A stretch of 6,637 bases of DNA, from positions 1 to 6,637 of the forward strand of contig SKLO01000269.1 in NCBI GenBank assembly GCA_007123195.1. Reading direction: 5' to 3'. Below, piece after piece: positions 1-6,280 of this stretch; position 1 is the first letter of the stretch, and each line of letters opens with the position of its first letter. The stretch is from Verrucomicrobiales bacterium (GTDB lineage Bacteria > Verrucomicrobiota > Verrucomicrobiia > Verrucomicrobiales > SKLO01). The notes under the pieces are model-generated. The model was given only the letters and a program-made list of their open reading frames with translations. It ran no database searches and was not told where the DNA came from. The translations under genes and the position numbers were made by a program.

Positions 1-1723
1 CTTCGAAGACCGTGAGGCCGTCACCTGGTTCAATGTCTTGATCTGCGTTCGGATCCTTGGGTTCGGTGTCGTCGGCGGGGGCGAAGTCGCCGCCGGGGAC
101 GTCGATTTCGGGGTGCAGGGTTTCCCAGCGTTCACCTTCGGAGATCAACCAGGTGTCGGCGATCAGCAAGGTTCCTGCCATGATATACTGGCGGGTTCCA
201 GAAGGGATCCACACCGTGGTGCGGCCGATTTCCTTGTCGTTCTGGTCGCGCAGGATGACGCGCACCCGGCAGTGGCCGCCGTAGTCCTTGCAGTAGATGG
301 GCACGACGAGATGCGGGCCTGCGGGTACGCCGACCGCGTAGCGCTCGTTGTTATCCGGGTCGAAGCTGAAGTCCTCTTCCTGGCCTTCTTCGAAGATGCC
401 CTGCGGCGTGTTGACGGCAAAGCCGGGGTGGCTGCTGACGCTGAGGATCTCGAACTCGGCCTGAAGGTGTTCGGCGCCGTGGATCACGAGATGCAGCTCC
501 TGCGGCCCGGCGTATTCAAGGTCAGCGAAGGACTTGCTGTCATCGTGCAGCAGGGCGTCGCCGCCGCGGTAGCCGGGCAGGAAGGTGACGAGGCCGTCCT
601 CGGGCCGGTCGGTGTCCTGGTTGCCGCTGACGTCCAGGTCGAGGGTGTGGAGGTCGGCCATGTCGCCGATGGGACCGGTGGCGCCAGCGGCGTTGCCGGT
701 GATGTCATACAACAGTTCAATTGTCTCGCGAATGAAGTCGGGGGCACCTTCGAGCCAGATGTGCTGAATGCCCTGCGAGATCAGCTCGGTCAACGGGCCG
801 GTGGGATTTACAATGTTGACGATGAGATCGGCCGAAGTCAGCTCGGTGCCATCGGCGGTGAAGGCGCGGGTGTGGTCCGGCAGCACCAGCTGAAGGCTGC
901 CGCTGAGGCCGGGCACTTGGGTCGAATGGCTGGCATTGAAGTGGAGCCGGACGCGCACGAAGTCGTCGTCGCCGGCGTTGGCGGGGTCGGTGGGATCAAG
1001 TTCGTCGCGATGCCAGTCCCAGAGCACGTCGGTGGGCGAGGCGGGTTGGGCTTCGCGGTCGTTGTCGATGTTCTTGGGCAGCAGGCCACTGTAGGGCGTG
1101 ATGTCGTCGCCCGGCCTGTCGATTTCCGGGCCGGCGTCGCCGTGCGTGGAGGGGCCGTGGAGGAGAAGGAAAAGCCCAGGGGTGAGGACTTCGATGGTGA
1201 CGGTCTGAGGTGCGCCGAATTCGGGATCGGACATGTAGGCCTGCATCTGGCTGAGGCCACCGCCGCCGTCACCGCCACCATCGCCGCCGCCGGGGTCGAT
1301 GAGTTCCTTGAAGCTGCGGGTGGCATTTTCCAGCTCAACGTGGTTGCCTTCGCGGAGAGAAGGTTCGCTGTGTTGCTTGCTGGCCGAGTAGTTTTCCTTA
1401 ATGACCAAGTCGCCGACTGGATCCTCCTGGACGTAGTTGGCCTTGGGCTGGTAGGTGATGGTGAGTTCGAAGTCGCGTTCGGCGGCTGGCTCGCCGTTTT
1501 CGAACTGGTGGGGGATGAGCACGACGATTCGGGCTTCTTCGGTGGTTTCCTCGAAGAACCAGGCGACGTCACCGACCGGAGGCTCGCGGTCGAGCAGGAT
1601 GTGGACGTCGGTGGAGAGGAGGTTGAAGGTGTGGCTTTGCGGCTGGGCGCGGAGGTGGGGTGCGAAGTGCAGGCCGGCGAGCACGGTCAGAATGAGGGTG
1701 ACAATCCGGTGTCGTGGCGCTAT
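1..1723 (-). CDS. Large secreted protein of unknown function, N-terminal part (3' end beyond the left edge)
   Basis: The reading frame on the minus strand is open for 574 codons, from an ATA at 1723-1721 to the window edge, and is not interrupted. Residues 4-27 look like a signal peptide: a basic RHR, the hydrophobic run IVTLILTVLAGLHFA, then LRAQ, so the protein is probably exported. The mature part mixes beta-rich stretches (for example FELTITY and VRVRLHF) with a Gly/Asp linker at about 145-156 (GGGDGGGDGGGG). The only two cysteines, C478 and C485, could form a disulfide. The visible end, about 551-574, is acidic and finishes PGDGLTVFE. From memory, GDGLT-x-x-E followed by EYRGF occurs in other large secreted bacterial proteins, but the rest lies outside the window. 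No known enzyme domain is recognised. The codons end mostly in C and G, and the composition is normal for a real protein, unlike the opposite strand. The start is unresolved: no ATG, GTG or TTG lies in frame between the upstream stop (TAG at about 1862-1860) and the signal peptide, and the first canonical start, GTG at 1684-1682, would cut the signal peptide in half. Confidence 0.85.
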   Translation of the reverse strand, partial: MAPRHRIVTLILTVLAGLHFAPHLRAQPQSHTFNLLSTDVHILLDREPPVGDVAWFFEETTEEARIVVLIPHQFENGEPAAERDFELTITYQPKANYVQEDPVGDLVIKENYSASKQHSEPSLREGNHVELENATRSFKELIDPGGGDGGGDGGGGLSQMQAYMSDPEFGAPQTVTIEVLTPGLFLLLHGPSTHGDAGPEIDRPGDDITPYSGLLPKNIDNDREAQPASPTDVLWDWHRDELDPTDPANAGDDDFVRVRLHFNASHSTQVPGLSGSLQLVLPDHTRAFTADGTELTSADLIVNIVNPTGPLTELISQGIQHIWLEGAPDFIRETIELLYDITGNAAGATGPIGDMADLHTLDLDVSGNQDTDRPEDGLVTFLPGYRGGDALLHDDSKSFADLEYAGPQELHLVIHGAEHLQAEFEILSVSSHPGFAVNTPQGIFEEGQEEDFSFDPDNNERYAVGVPAGPHLVVPIYCKDYGGHCRVRVILRDQNDKEIGRTTVWIPSGTRQYIMAGTLLIADTWLISEGERWETLHPEIDVPGGDFAPADDTEPKDPNADQDIEPGDGLTVFE

Positions 1724-1800
1724 GGCATGGACATGGGAATGGAGCGCGAGACCATTGTCAGCCGCGAGGGAGTCGAGCCGGAACCACGCTGCCGCCCGTG

Positions 1801-1832
1801 GCTGCGGGCTGCGGGCTGCGGGCTGCGGGCTG
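1801..1832. repeat. Tandem heptamer array, GCTGCGG x about 4.6
   Basis: Four perfect back-to-back copies of GCTGCGG (1801, 1808, 1815, 1822) are followed by a partial GCTG. On the other strand the unit reads CCGCAGC. Seven is not a multiple of three and the array lies between genes, so it is not a protein repeat. Such arrays change length easily by slippage. It sits about 80 bp upstream of the minus-strand gene's apparent start and about 110 bp upstream of the plus-strand start, so copy number could affect promoter spacing. That effect is inference. Confidence 0.9.
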
Positions 1833-1930
1833 GATGAGGGAAGTCTGAGCCATAGGGACTATTCGATCATGGCTGGTGTGGGCGCGCGGGTCAAGTGTGA
1901 AATTGGGTTCCTGGTGCGGGCGAGTGAGCA

Positions 1931-1938
1931 GGGGAGGA
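1931..1938 (+). promoter_or_regulatory. Shine-Dalgarno site of the membrane-protein gene
   Basis: GGGGAGGA lies 7 bases before the ATG at 1946. It is a near-ideal anti-16S match at normal spacing and fixes that start. Confidence 0.8.
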
Positions 1939-1945
1939 CGCCGGC

Positions 1946-4276
1946 ATGAGTAGCAGCACCGGTGGGAGCGGAGGCAACAGGCCCGGCAGCAGTACCCGGC
2001 TCTGGAACACAACGGTCTGGTTGCCGTGGGCGCTCTTTACAGTGGCAGCCATGGTGGCCATTGGGGCGCGGGTCCAGCAGGTGCCTGCCGAGTGGCAGGC
2101 GTTGCAGCGGGTGTGGCAGCGCGGAGGTGAGGTGCCGTCGGGGCAGCACCGGCAATTGCAGCTTGGGCGGCTGTTTCATGCATCCGGGGTGATGGCGTCG
2201 CGGGCGGGCCATGATGTGGTCTGGTGGCAGCCGGTGGCGGGTGACACAAGCGGCGCGATTACTGAAAGCGCCGCCGGGCGGGCGGCGGCGGCGGTGCCGG
2301 CGTTGTTCCGGGACGGCGCCCGTCGGGTGCCGCAGGCGGGCGAACACTGGGCGGTGGGACTGCTGGCGGGGGTGGCGGCGCCGATGCGGGTGCATGTGGG
2401 CAGTGACGAGTCGTGGCTGGATGCGGAATTGCTCTACGTGGAGCGCGGGATGCTGCACGTGCTGGCACGTAAACTTGAGCGGGAGGGTCGGCGGTTTGAC
2501 TGGCATGTGACGGCTGATGGCTTGCACCTGCTGGGGCGGGGCGAACGTCCGCAGCCGCTGGCGGGTGCGGCTGCCCGCTGGCAGGGGTCGACCGGCGAAG
2601 ACGGACCGGTGGCGGCGCCGTGGGTGCTGGACATGACCGGGGTCGAGTGGCCGATAACTGCTGAGTGGCGTTTTCCGGGGGTGTTGGGCGGGGCTCTGCT
2701 GGCACTGGCGGTGTTCGGCGGGATGGGGATGGCCGGCTGGCTGGTGATGACGAAGGCGGGAAGACTGCGGGTCACGGCGAGGCCGCCGGGCGGAGGCGGC
2801 TGGGTGGCGGCGCTGGCGCTGGGGTGGTGCCTGACGCTGCTGGTGCTGACATTGGCGGCCGCCTTGTTCGGTGGCCCCGGTCGGGATGAAGGGAGCGGAT
2901 GGGCCAGGCCGGTCGCGCAGGCGGTGCTGGTGATGCTGGGTCTGGCAGCGGTGGTGCAGTGGACCCGGCTGCGGCAACGCGGGTTGCCGGAGCGATGGCG
3001 TCCGGCGCGCGCGGGGTTGTGGATGGGCTGGGGATTGATCCTGGCCACCGCGGCCTGGCTGGTGGTGCGGGCGCTGGTGCAGATACCGTTCGATGCCCCC
3101 GGGCTGGTGACCCATGGCTACAAGGTCCTGCTGTTCGAGCGGCTCGGGCTGGGCGATCCCTGGGTGCTGCTGGAAGCAGGGCGTGAGTTCTCTCGACCGC
3201 ACTATCCCCACGGGTTCTCAATTTCTGCGTGGCTGGCGGTTCCCGTCGATGGCTGGCGGCTCGGCGCTTGGGCGCAGTGGCAGGTGGTGCTGCCGCTGGC
3301 GGCGGCGATGGTGGTGCTGGGGCGGATGGCGTTGGCGCTGGCGGGCGGGCGCTTTCTGGTGCTGGGGCTGGTGGTGCTGTGGGCGGGGACCTGGCCGGTG
3401 CAACGGCTGCCGGGCACTTGGTATGCGGAGCCGCTGATGCTGCTGTTCTGGTGCGGCGCTCTTGCCTGCTGGTGGCGCTTGCTGAGTCCGGTCGGCGGGC
3501 AGCCGGCGGAGGGCAATGAGCAGTCCGGTGCTGGCGCTGGCGTCGATGGACTGGTGCCGACTGCCTGGGCGGGTGGATGCTGCGCGGCAGCGATGATTTG
3601 GGTAAAGAATGAGGGCCTGGTGTGGTGGCTGCTGGCGGTCGCCTCGTTGTCTTTGATTCTGGTGCTGACTGCGGGCCGATGGCGGGCGGTGGGAGTGGGT
3701 GGAGCGGCGCTTCGCAGGGTGCTGGCGGGAATCGCTGTGCCGGGCGTGCTGACAGCGCTGCTGTGGTGGGGCTGGCGCGGCTGGCATGGCCTGGGGGATG
3801 ATGATCTTTCGATGGCGGCGATGCTGGCGCTGGACGCCGGGCAGCGGGCGGAAGTGCTGGGCCGCACGGCGGCGGTGGTGCGGCTCTGGCTGTTTGGCGA
3901 GGGATGGGCGTGGCCTTTCGGGGGCGTCTGGTGGCTGGCGGCCGCGTCGATCCTGGGTTTCGGCTGGCGCTGGCGGCGCGACCCGGTGGTCTGGTGGCTG
4001 TTGCTTTTGTGCGGCGCGGGGCTTCTTGTGCCAATGGCGGTGTTTTTGTTCAGCACGATCGAGCCGCTGGAGCGGCACCTGATTGCGGTTTGGCGGCTGA
4101 TGCTGCTGCCCTCGGCCACGGCGGTTTTGCTGGTGGCCAGGTTGTGGGGCGGCGGTACGGCCGAGCCAAACCACGTTCCAGGGCCTTGCCGCCCGGACCC
4201 GATGCCGGCTCACCAAGCTTTTTCGAAGGCGGTCCCCACCGTTCCCCAGCAACCCCCAAAGAGGCAGACGTCATGA
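1946..4276 (+). CDS. Polytopic membrane protein, probable GT-C-fold glycosyltransferase with an N-terminal extension
   Basis: The 776-residue product has about 12-14 hydrophobic segments, the clearest at 23-41, 244-268, 286-308, 321-338, 358-380, 446-486 (probably two), 493-511, 557-577, 592-608, 681-702 and 714-731. The core from about 357 onward resembles GT-C transferases, which move sugars from polyprenyl-linked donors on the outer face of the inner membrane. After the segment at 358-380 come D383-A384 (PFDAPG), then R417-PHYPHG, recalling the HPDYPP loop of these proteins, then WVKNEGL at 552-558, a KNEGL motif seen in uncharacterised family members, and RHL at 710-712. Positive-inside reasoning (basic stretches 270-279 and 340-355 cytoplasmic) puts D383 on the outer face, as expected for a GT-C catalytic Asp. 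Residues 42-243 form a soluble domain, predicted periplasmic, that I do not recognise. The start is supported by GGGGAGGA. The stop overlaps the next gene's ATG, implying translational coupling. The last ~37 residues are hydrophilic, Pro-rich and of different base composition. Donor and acceptor are unknown. A non-enzymatic polytopic membrane protein remains possible. Confidence 0.9.
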   Translation: MSSSTGGSGGNRPGSSTRLWNTTVWLPWALFTVAAMVAIGARVQQVPAEWQALQRVWQRGGEVPSGQHRQLQLGRLFHASGVMASRAGHDVVWWQPVAGDTSGAITESAAGRAAAAVPALFRDGARRVPQAGEHWAVGLLAGVAAPMRVHVGSDESWLDAELLYVERGMLHVLARKLEREGRRFDWHVTADGLHLLGRGERPQPLAGAAARWQGSTGEDGPVAAPWVLDMTGVEWPITAEWRFPGVLGGALLALAVFGGMGMAGWLVMTKAGRLRVTARPPGGGGWVAALALGWCLTLLVLTLAAALFGGPGRDEGSGWARPVAQAVLVMLGLAAVVQWTRLRQRGLPERWRPARAGLWMGWGLILATAAWLVVRALVQIPFDAPGLVTHGYKVLLFERLGLGDPWVLLEAGREFSRPHYPHGFSISAWLAVPVDGWRLGAWAQWQVVLPLAAAMVVLGRMALALAGGRFLVLGLVVLWAGTWPVQRLPGTWYAEPLMLLFWCGALACWWRLLSPVGGQPAEGNEQSGAGAGVDGLVPTAWAGGCCAAAMIWVKNEGLVWWLLAVASLSLILVLTAGRWRAVGVGGAALRRVLAGIAVPGVLTALLWWGWRGWHGLGDDDLSMAAMLALDAGQRAEVLGRTAAVVRLWLFGEGWAWPFGGVWWLAAASILGFGWRWRRDPVVWWLLLLCGAGLLVPMAVFLFSTIEPLERHLIAVWRLMLLPSATAVLLVARLWGGGTAEPNHVPGPCRPDPMPAHQAFSKAVPTVPQQPPKRQTS
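4261..4264 (+). promoter_or_regulatory. Shine-Dalgarno site deciding the hydrolase start
   Basis: GAGG lies 8 bases before the ATG at 4273, inside the end of the upstream gene. With the ATGA overlap it supports 4273 over the in-frame TTG at 4330. The frame is open much further upstream, to 3904 and beyond, but that part is a shadow of the membrane-protein gene. Confidence 0.6.
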
Positions 4277-5625
4277 CGCGAACACGATCAGCACCACAAT
4301 GTCGCAGCAAGATCATCCCCGGTTGGGAGTTGAAGAATGGGTCGTCGCACCTCCTGGTGGTGATTCCGCTGCTGGTGGCCGCCTGGTTTAGCGGCGCGCC
4401 GGCAGCTTGGGCCGGGCCGGAGGAGGTGGTGCGCATCTGGACTGATGTCGAAGGCCGCGAGATCGAGGCGCGGGCGGCCCGGATGGAGGGCGACGTGGTC
4501 GTTCTGGTGGTCGGGCAGCGAGAGTTCCGGGTGCCGAAGGAGCGCTTGTCGCGGGCCGACCATCACTGGCTGATGCGTGAGGGACGCCGGTTGCCGCGGC
4601 ATCGGGTGATCGGCGAGGACAAGCTGAAGCCGTTGGCTGAGGAGCAGCGCCAGCGCATGGTCTCGGTGCCGGGAGAACCGACCCGTGAATGGGATTTGGG
4701 GCCGGGCAGCTCGATGACCGGGCGGCTGATCGGCGTGGTCGGGCGCGATCTGGTCATTCAACCGGCGGGCAGGGATCAGGCCATGCTGATGGTGTGGCCG
4801 CCGCTTGGGCATGACCAGGCGTATTTCCACCGGGTGAGCCCTCCGCAGGGGGAATTGGCGGCCTTTCCGGGGGCGGGCGCGGCCGCCGCGGAACTGGCGG
4901 AGATGGGGCTGGAGGGGTATGAATACCGCAAGCAGAGGTATCTGGCCAATCCCGCTCCAGCGGGGGTGCGTTCGTCGATCCGCTTCCGCTGGTTCAAGCC
5001 CGAGCTGGAGCCGGGGCGACAGTATCCGCTGGTGGTGTTCCTGCACGGCATCGGCGAGCTGGGTGAGGATAATGTCCGGCAACTGGCGCACCGCGATCCG
5101 CTGGTGCTGGTGGCTCCTGAAAACCAGCGGCGCCATCAGTGCTTTTTCATGGCGCCACAGCACGCTGCGGGGGAGGACTGGGGCGGCGGCGGTTCCTATC
5201 AAACCCCGAACGCGGTGATGCGGGCAACCTTGGAGGCGATGCGCTACATGCAGCTGGTGGAGCATGCGGAGCGGATCGACTGGCGGCGCATTTACGTGAC
5301 CGGCCTGTCGAGCGGCGGCCACGGCGCCTATGCGGCCATCGGCCTGTATCCGGAGTGGTTCGCCGCGGCGGTGCCGGTGTCCGCGTCGTCGGATCCGGCG
5401 CGTTTCCGGAGGGACAATGCGCGGCCGATGTGGGTGTTTTACAACCGCGGCGACAGCCCCCGCCTGGCCCACAACATCGGCCTGATGGAACGGCATCTGC
5501 GGCAGCTCGGGCAGCCGCTGCGGGTGACGGTGTTTGACGGCGGCGGGCACAATGCCTGGCGCGACGCCTATGATCACGGCGGCCTGGCGAGGTGGCTGTT
5601 CAGCCAGCAGCAGCCGCTGAGGTGA
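4273..5625 (+). CDS. Exported alpha/beta hydrolase (COG4099-like esterase/peptidase) with SHD1-like N-terminal module(s)
   Basis: The 450-residue product starts with a long n-region and a hydrophobic core at about 27-40 ending in the cleavage site AWA|G at 47/48, so it is probably secreted. Residues 52-100 match the SHD1 pattern: RIWTDVEGREIEAR, a central VVLVV strand, then VPKERLSRADHHWL. Residues 138-187 look like a second, degenerate copy: REW, G-x-x-x-T-G-R-L-x-G-V, then L-x-x-D-Q-A-Y. Residues 236-447 are an alpha/beta hydrolase domain: VVFLHGIGELG at 254-264 for the oxyanion region, the nucleophile elbow G344-L-S346-S-G348, probable acid D394 in NRGDS, and H426 in GGGHNAW. All triad residues are present. 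The family resembles COG4099 predicted peptidases and PHB-depolymerase or feruloyl-esterase-type enzymes, which mostly cleave esters, so the substrate is uncertain. The gene overlaps the membrane-protein gene by ATGA (4273-4276) and is probably its operon partner. An in-frame TTG at 4330 would give a shorter, more typical signal peptide. No strong terminator follows the stop. Confidence 0.94.
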   Translation: MTRTRSAPQCRSKIIPGWELKNGSSHLLVVIPLLVAAWFSGAPAAWAGPEEVVRIWTDVEGREIEARAARMEGDVVVLVVGQREFRVPKERLSRADHHWLMREGRRLPRHRVIGEDKLKPLAEEQRQRMVSVPGEPTREWDLGPGSSMTGRLIGVVGRDLVIQPAGRDQAMLMVWPPLGHDQAYFHRVSPPQGELAAFPGAGAAAAELAEMGLEGYEYRKQRYLANPAPAGVRSSIRFRWFKPELEPGRQYPLVVFLHGIGELGEDNVRQLAHRDPLVLVAPENQRRHQCFFMAPQHAAGEDWGGGGSYQTPNAVMRATLEAMRYMQLVEHAERIDWRRIYVTGLSSGGHGAYAAIGLYPEWFAAAVPVSASSDPARFRRDNARPMWVFYNRGDSPRLAHNIGLMERHLRQLGQPLRVTVFDGGGHNAWRDAYDHGGLARWLFSQQQPLR

Positions 5626-5728
5626 GCCCCGCGGGTGTCGGGCTGGGCGGCGCGGTGCGAATGACGAGTGACGGCTGATGAAGATTGAGTTTGAGTTGCC
5701 TTCGGGCTGGCGCTTTCGCACCTGCCCT

Positions 5729-5760
5729 CAATCATCCCAAGCCCTGTAAGGGCGAAATCC
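5729..5760 (+). repeat. REP-like element, right-half copy R1
   Basis: This 32-bp unit begins CAATCATCC, contains a small hairpin GCCCT-gta-AGGGC, and ends GGGCGAAATCC. It matches 6347-6378 at 28 of 32 positions in the same orientation. A diverged inverted copy of the same half lies at about 5803-5822, so the two halves converge in a BIME-like arrangement. Confidence 0.75.
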
Positions 5761-5800
5761 GGGGCACTCGGGGCAATGACGCCCACCACAATAGACCAAC

Positions 5801-5890
5801 GGGTTCCGCCCCTTCAGCACCATTCTATTTCATCGTTCGTTCCCAGGGTTTCACCCTGGGCTAGCCCATTTCGCCCCGGTGGGGCGACTG
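5801..5890 (-). repeat. REP/BIME-like hairpin element, copy A (minus orientation)
   Basis: Read on the minus strand, this holds a left half (5887-5850) and a diverged right half (about 5822-5803). The left half matches 6281-6318 at 33 of 38 positions. It has two strong hairpins: TCGCCCC-ggt-GGGGCGA at 5871-5887 and CCCAGGGT-ttc-ACCCTGGG at 5842-5860. The right half keeps GAAGGGGCG and matches the other copy at about 15 of 20 positions. There is no transposase in the window, so any mobilisation would act in trans, for example by a RAYT-type (TnpA-REP) enzyme. That is inference. Confidence 0.75.
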
Positions 5891-5960
5891 ACCGGCCGTC
5901 GCCATCAGCCATCACCGCAGACACGCCGGCCCGCGACTAACCTAAATTCGGAGATGAAAC

Positions 5961-5983
5961 CACAACCGGAGGCGATAGCCGGA
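5961..5983 (+). repeat. 23-bp direct repeat, copy 1
   Basis: This begins CACAACC and contains GAGGCGATAGCCGGA. It matches 6067-6089 at 22 of 23 positions, differing only at the eighth base (G here, T there). The copies start 106 bp apart. Confidence 0.8.
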
Positions 5984-6066
5984 ACCGGAACGAAGTGGAG
6001 ATCGCCGAAGGCAAATGGCCGGCCAATTCCAGCCCTGTTTACAGCCGGCAAATGAACACGAATAGA

Positions 6067-6089
6067 CACAACCTGAGGCGATAGCCGGA
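6067..6089 (+). repeat. 23-bp direct repeat, copy 2
   Basis: Second copy of the unit at 5961-5983, in the same orientation, with a single mismatch. The sequence on either side of the two copies differs, so the repeat boundaries are sharp. Confidence 0.8.
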
Positions 6090-6207
6090 GATGGTCGACG
6101 ACTTCACTCCTCCAATAGTCGACAAATAATGAATGAGTTATGAGGATTCCAAGGGTCACTCTACGGGTGGGCTCCCAAGCATCGCCAAGTGGTTCATCAG
6201 CAGCATC

Positions 6208-6238
6208 TAATCTCCAATTTTCCAATCTTTAATCTCCA
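6208..6238 (+). repeat. AT-rich block with a 9-bp direct repeat
   Basis: TAATCTCCA occurs at 6208-6216 and 6230-6238, starts 22 bp apart, with TCCAAT at 6213 and 6221 inside the block. It is an island of low GC in a GC-rich window. It may be a protein-binding site or just low-complexity debris. Confidence 0.5.
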
Positions 6239-6280
6239 TTCCAGGATGAATCCACCCCGCTTCGAGGCAGAGGGCAGCCA

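Larger units (their letters stand above)
1724..1945. other. Divergent intergenic region
   Basis: This 222-bp stretch separates the minus-strand secreted-protein gene from the plus-strand membrane-protein gene, so promoters for both should lie here. I could not pick a convincing -35/-10 pair on either strand. It contains a tandem heptamer array at 1801-1832 and, next to it, a less GC-rich patch (about 1849-1872, around CATAGGGACTATTCGATCAT). Three ATG codons on the minus strand (1755, 1734 and 1728, all in one frame) run into a TAG at 1722-1720, one frame off the secreted-protein gene. Confidence 0.6.

Noticed and set aside
1..1723. RHS or polymorphic-toxin protein
   Set aside because: No YD repeats or RHS core motifs are visible in the 574 residues. 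The missing C-terminus prevents any stronger statement.
38..1837. 599-codon open frame on the plus strand
   Set aside because: It is exactly antisense to the secreted-protein frame. Its product is a monotonous Val/Ala/Gly/Asp/Glu mix without domains, as expected from GC-rich codons read backwards, while the minus strand gives a signal peptide and normal protein composition.
1859..3211. 450-codon open frame on the minus strand
   Set aside because: Antisense to the membrane-protein gene. The product is Pro/Arg/His/Gln-rich and patternless. Similar minus-strand frames at 2772-4034, 3202-4252 and 4288-5721 are rejected for the same reason.
3904..4272. Upstream extension of the hydrolase frame
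   Set aside because: The frame is open but runs inside the membrane-protein gene and encodes Arg/Gly-rich nonsense. The ATG at 4273 has a Shine-Dalgarno site and leads directly to a signal peptide.
5683..5733. GATTGAG / CTCAATC inverted repeat after the hydrolase gene, as a possible terminator
   Set aside because: Only 7 bp of pairing over a 37-base loop, no T-tract, and the second arm overlaps the start of a REP-like copy.
5905..6225. 106-codon open frame on the minus strand
   Set aside because: It runs across the 23-bp direct repeats, has no ribosome site and shows no recognisable protein character.
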